Below, piece by piece: positions 61,295-64,000 of a stretch of 64,000 nt of DNA (the first letter of the stretch is position 1; each line of letters starts with the position of its first letter). The translations under genes were made by a program, and so were the position numbers. The notes beneath the pieces were generated by a model that saw only the letters and a program-made list of their open reading frames with translations, made no database searches and had not been told where the DNA came from. The DNA is taken from positions 1 through 64,000 of the forward strand of contig NZ_JARLLG010000005.1 of NCBI RefSeq assembly GCF_029382255.1, written 5' to 3'. The DNA comes from Isoptericola croceus (lineage in GTDB: Bacteria > Actinomycetota > Actinomycetes > Actinomycetales > Cellulomonadaceae).

Positions 61295-62884
61295 TCAGAT
61301 CCCGAGCTGGTACACGCCCCAGTAGGCCAGCGTGAGCAGCAGCGACACCGATCCGACGACGACGCACCACAGCACGACGTGCGCCGGTGCGTAGCGGACC
61401 ACCCTCGCATCACCGACCGACCGACGCGCCGAGCGGACGTCGGCGACGCGCTGCAGGAGGATCGCAGCCGCGACGGCGGTGGCGACCCCCAGCAGCCGGA
61501 CGGTGACCCAGCCGCCCTGGACGACCAGGTCGTTGCGCTGGTAGTCGAACGCCAGCCGCGCCACGGACAGCAGGTACACCGCCAGGGCGCCGGTCGTGGC
61601 GACGGCGCCGAACCCGAGGGCCACGAGCGCCGGCCCGACGCCCGGCGCGAAGGGTGGCACCGACCCGTCGTCACGCCGTCGGACCACCGGCCCGACGACC
61701 GCCACGGCGCCCCACGCACCGAGGGCCAGCACGACCAGACCCGTGCCGCCGAGGACGGCGGCGACGACCACGTCTCCGTTGCCCCACCAGAGCGGCTGCG
61801 GCACCGGAGCCGCCAGGAAGAGCTGCTCCGGTGTCGCACCCGCGACCTGCGGCGCCGCGTCCGCCGTCCCTGGCAAGCCCTGGACCCACGCGGCGAGGTC
61901 GCGTGCGAAGTCGGCGTGCAGCGGGTACTCGCTGCCCTCGGCAGCCTCGTCGCGCACCCGGATCCCGTGGTCGGCGTTCTCGTAGTAGCGGACGGTCACC
62001 GGGGCCGGGCCCGGTCCGACGGCCGTGTCGGCGAGGATCAGCCGCGCACCCTGCTCGATCGGCATCGAGGCGTCGGCGGTGCCGTAGACCACCAGCACGG
62101 GCGCCGTCTGCCTCTCCAGCCACGGGCGCACGTCGAAGTCGGCGTACGTGAAACCTCCCCCGGGAAGTTGCATCCCGACGGCGCGAGGGATCGCGCGGAA
62201 CACCTGGTCGGGTACGCCCGTGTTCCGCAGGTAGCTGTCGACGGCGAAGGCCGCCTGCTCCCGCGGCGGCACGACCGGAGCGGACGCGAGGATCGTGAAC
62301 GCGATCGAGGGGTCGTCGACCTGGAGCACCGGGGCGATCCAGGCGCCCTCCGACTCGCCGTACACCCCCACGCGGGCGGGGTCCACGCCGTCGACGTCGC
62401 GCAACAGGTCGACCGACCGCGCGTAGTCGAGCGCCATGGCCTCGTAGTCCCGCTCCCGCAGGGAGTAGGTGTCCAACCGCTTGTCGGGCACGAGCGTGAC
62501 CACACCGGCGCTGGTCAGTGCCGTCGCCGTCGCGGTGAACGCCTGGGTGGAGAGCCCGGTCCCGGCGCCGTGGACGAAGACGACACCCGGCCGGCTGGTC
62601 AGCAGGCTGCCGTCGGCGTCCAGCGGGCGACGCAGCAGGCCCCCCACCGTGGTGCCGTCCAGCTCGATCGTCACCGGCTCGGTGCGCACCTCGTGATCGC
62701 CCACCGCGCCGATGTCGCCGTCGGCCACGGCGGCCGGGTCGACCCCTCCGATCGTCGTGTCGGAAGTCGCCGGGGACACGTGCTCCGTGACGGGTTGAGG
62801 GTCCCACTGCGGCCCCGCGACGGCGCCGACCACGGCCAGGCCGACCAGCAGGGCCGCACTCGTCGCGATCGTCCGGAACACCAC
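61295..62884 (-). CDS. Exported alpha/beta hydrolase with C-terminal membrane domain
   Basis: A 529-aa protein. An N-terminal signal/anchor helix (TIATSAALLVGLAVVGAVAG) precedes an extracytoplasmic alpha/beta hydrolase: oxyanion region VVFVHGAGTG, nucleophile elbow VYGESEGAWI (Ser), an acid region VVYGTADASMPI and a His in YYENADHGIRVRD, consistent with a dipeptidyl-peptidase or esterase-like fold. The last ~180 residues hold four or five membrane helices. The GTG at 62884 has TAGCAT 7 nt upstream, so leaderless. Substrate unknown. Confidence 0.82.
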   Translation of the reverse strand: MVFRTIATSAALLVGLAVVGAVAGPQWDPQPVTEHVSPATSDTTIGGVDPAAVADGDIGAVGDHEVRTEPVTIELDGTTVGGLLRRPLDADGSLLTSRPGVVFVHGAGTGLSTQAFTATATALTSAGVVTLVPDKRLDTYSLRERDYEAMALDYARSVDLLRDVDGVDPARVGVYGESEGAWIAPVLQVDDPSIAFTILASAPVVPPREQAAFAVDSYLRNTGVPDQVFRAIPRAVGMQLPGGGFTYADFDVRPWLERQTAPVLVVYGTADASMPIEQGARLILADTAVGPGPAPVTVRYYENADHGIRVRDEAAEGSEYPLHADFARDLAAWVQGLPGTADAAPQVAGATPEQLFLAAPVPQPLWWGNGDVVVAAVLGGTGLVVLALGAWGAVAVVGPVVRRRDDGSVPPFAPGVGPALVALGFGAVATTGALAVYLLSVARLAFDYQRNDLVVQGGWVTVRLLGVATAVAAAILLQRVADVRSARRSVGDARVVRYAPAHVVLWCVVVGSVSLLLTLAYWGVYQLGI

Positions 62885-62941
62885 TCGACGGATGCTACTC
62901 GCCGGAGGGGCATCGCGATCGCTCGACGGCGGATGCCGGGA

Positions 62942-63892
62942 TCAGAATCCGAGTCGCTGGAGCTGCTTCGGGTCCCGCTGCCAGTCCTTGGCGACCTTGA
63001 CGTGCAGGTCGAGAAAGACGCGCGCGCCGAGCAGCTTCTCGATCCCCTCACGCGCCACGGTGCCGACCTCGCGCAGACGAGAACCGCCGCGACCGATGAT
63101 GATGCCCTTCTGGCTCTGACGCTCCACGAAGAGCGTGACGCGCACGTCGAGCAGCGCCCGCCGGCCCGTCTCCTCGTCCGCGGATCCATCACGCTCGACG
63201 ATCTCCTCGACCGAGACGGCCAGCGAGTGCGGCAGCTCGTCACGCACCCCCTCCAGGGCCGCCTCACGGACGAGCTCGGCGATCATGACCTCCTCCGGCT
63301 CGTCGGTGAGTTCACCACCCGGGTAGAGGTCCGGCCCCTCCGGCAGGTGGGCCACCAGGACGTCGGTGAGCTCGGCGACCTGGAACCCGCCCTGGGCGGA
63401 GACCGGCACGATCGCCGACCAGTCGAGATCCATCGACCGGGCGAGCTGGTCGACCGCCATCAGGTGCTCGGCCAGGCGCCCACGGTCGACCAGGTCGGAC
63501 TTGGTGACGACGGCGACCACCGGCACCGGCCGACGTCCCTGCATGAGGGGAGCGAGCTTGCTCGCGATGTACTTGTCGCCGGGCCCGATCTTCTGGTCCG
63601 CGGGCAGGCAGAACGCGACGACGTCGACCTCGCTGAGGGTGTCCTGGACCAGGGCGTTGAGCCGCTCGCCGAGCAGCGTGCGCGGACGGTGCAGCCCGGG
63701 GGTGTCGACCAGGACGAGCTGGGCGTCCTCGCGGTGCACGATCCCGCGGATGGTGTGACGCGTCGTCTGCGGCCGCGCCGACATGATCGCGACCTTCTCC
63801 CCGACCAGGGCGTTGGTGAGGGTCGACTTGCCGACGTTGGGGCGGCCGACCAGGCAGGCGAAGCCTGACCGGTGGGGGATCTCGTGCGTCAT
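62942..63892 (-). CDS. era: GTPase Era
   Basis: A 316-aa GTPase that assists 16S rRNA maturation and 30S assembly. G1 GRPNVGKST, G2 region RPQTTRHTIRG, G3 VDTPGLHRP, G4 VTKSDLVD and the C-terminal KH domain (QKGIIIGRGGSRLREVGTVA, VFLDLHVKVAKDW) are complete. The ATG overlaps the stop codon of the gene before it (ATGA). Gene order era, leuA, recO, uppS is usual in actinobacteria. Confidence 0.96.
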   Translation of the reverse strand: MTHEIPHRSGFACLVGRPNVGKSTLTNALVGEKVAIMSARPQTTRHTIRGIVHREDAQLVLVDTPGLHRPRTLLGERLNALVQDTLSEVDVVAFCLPADQKIGPGDKYIASKLAPLMQGRRPVPVVAVVTKSDLVDRGRLAEHLMAVDQLARSMDLDWSAIVPVSAQGGFQVAELTDVLVAHLPEGPDLYPGGELTDEPEEVMIAELVREAALEGVRDELPHSLAVSVEEIVERDGSADEETGRRALLDVRVTLFVERQSQKGIIIGRGGSRLREVGTVAREGIEKLLGARVFLDLHVKVAKDWQRDPKQLQRLGF

Positions 63893-64000
63893 GCGGGGAC
63901 GTCCTTCTGATCGTGCGGTACGACGGCGTCGTCCGCTGCTTCGGGTGCGCTCCTGCGCACCAGGATGCTGGCGAGCTGCTTGCGGCGCCCCTCGACGCGC
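63889..64000 (-). CDS. 3' end of the gene upstream of era (probably HlyC/CorC-type CBS membrane protein)
   Basis: Only the last 37 residues lie in the window (RVEGRRKQLASILVRRSAPE to DQKDVPA). They form a basic helix and a charged tail. In actinobacteria the gene before era is usually a CBS/DUF21 hemolysin-family protein whose C-terminus looks like this, so the call rests on gene order. The frame overlaps the era start by 4 nt. Confidence 0.5.
   Translation of the reverse strand, partial: RVEGRRKQLASILVRRSAPEAADDAVVPHDQKDVPA

Overview
The window is a very GC-rich actinobacterial chromosome segment. An actinomycete of the order Micrococcales (Cellulomonadaceae/Promicromonosporaceae type) fits best. 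The evidence is the dgt-dnaG and leuA-recO-uppS gene orders, a DUF3145 gene, DtxR/IdeR-type iron boxes, a Tad pilus cluster with a LysM-BTAD regulator, and many promoters whose -10 element lies 6-7 nt before the start codon (leaderless mRNAs). No phage, insertion sequence or CRISPR array is visible. Family assignments were made by reading the translated sequence; no database search was run.

Layout. 1-2.6 kb: tail of an LPKTG cell-wall protein and a DUF5819/HTTM membrane pair. 2.6-7.4 kb: DUF3145, peptide deformylase, two tRNAs (a CAU tRNA that looks like tRNA-Ile2, and tRNA-Asn), CsbD, a MORN-type protein, a DHA2 efflux pump and Dps. 7.4-12.6 kb: dnaG, dgt, DoxX, a metallophosphoesterase and a DinB protein. 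12.6-22.2 kb: a maltose/maltodextrin regulon made of two GH13 enzymes, malEFG, a divergent LacI-type repressor and two operator-like palindromes. 22.3-30.3 kb: a Ser/Thr kinase, then an accessory region with a WXG-like/lipase secreted protein, tandem and decaying lipoprotein genes, and a second decaying family of lipoprotein plus secreted-protein pairs. 30.3-39.8 kb: a tightly overlapping Tad/Flp pilus operon read leftwards. 40-47.7 kb: Dus, an AGCS symporter, a 49-aa membrane protein, glyS, and a response regulator-HEAT-glycosyltransferase operon. 47.9-55.9 kb: zinc uptake (znuACB-zur) under a Zur box, then a DedA protein and a siderophore-iron ABC transporter under three iron boxes. 55.9-64 kb: uppS, recO, leuA with a leucine attenuator, a polytopic membrane protein, a membrane-anchored hydrolase, era, and the tail of a gene upstream of era.

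How they work together. The maltose block imports maltodextrins and hydrolyses them under LacI-family control. The metal block links zinc and iron sensing to import. The Tad block assembles Flp-type pili; no prepilin peptidase lies in the window. The least explained parts are the 24.0-30.3 kb accessory region, where paralogues at several stages of decay face each other across a recombination scar, and the REC-HEAT-GT2 operon.
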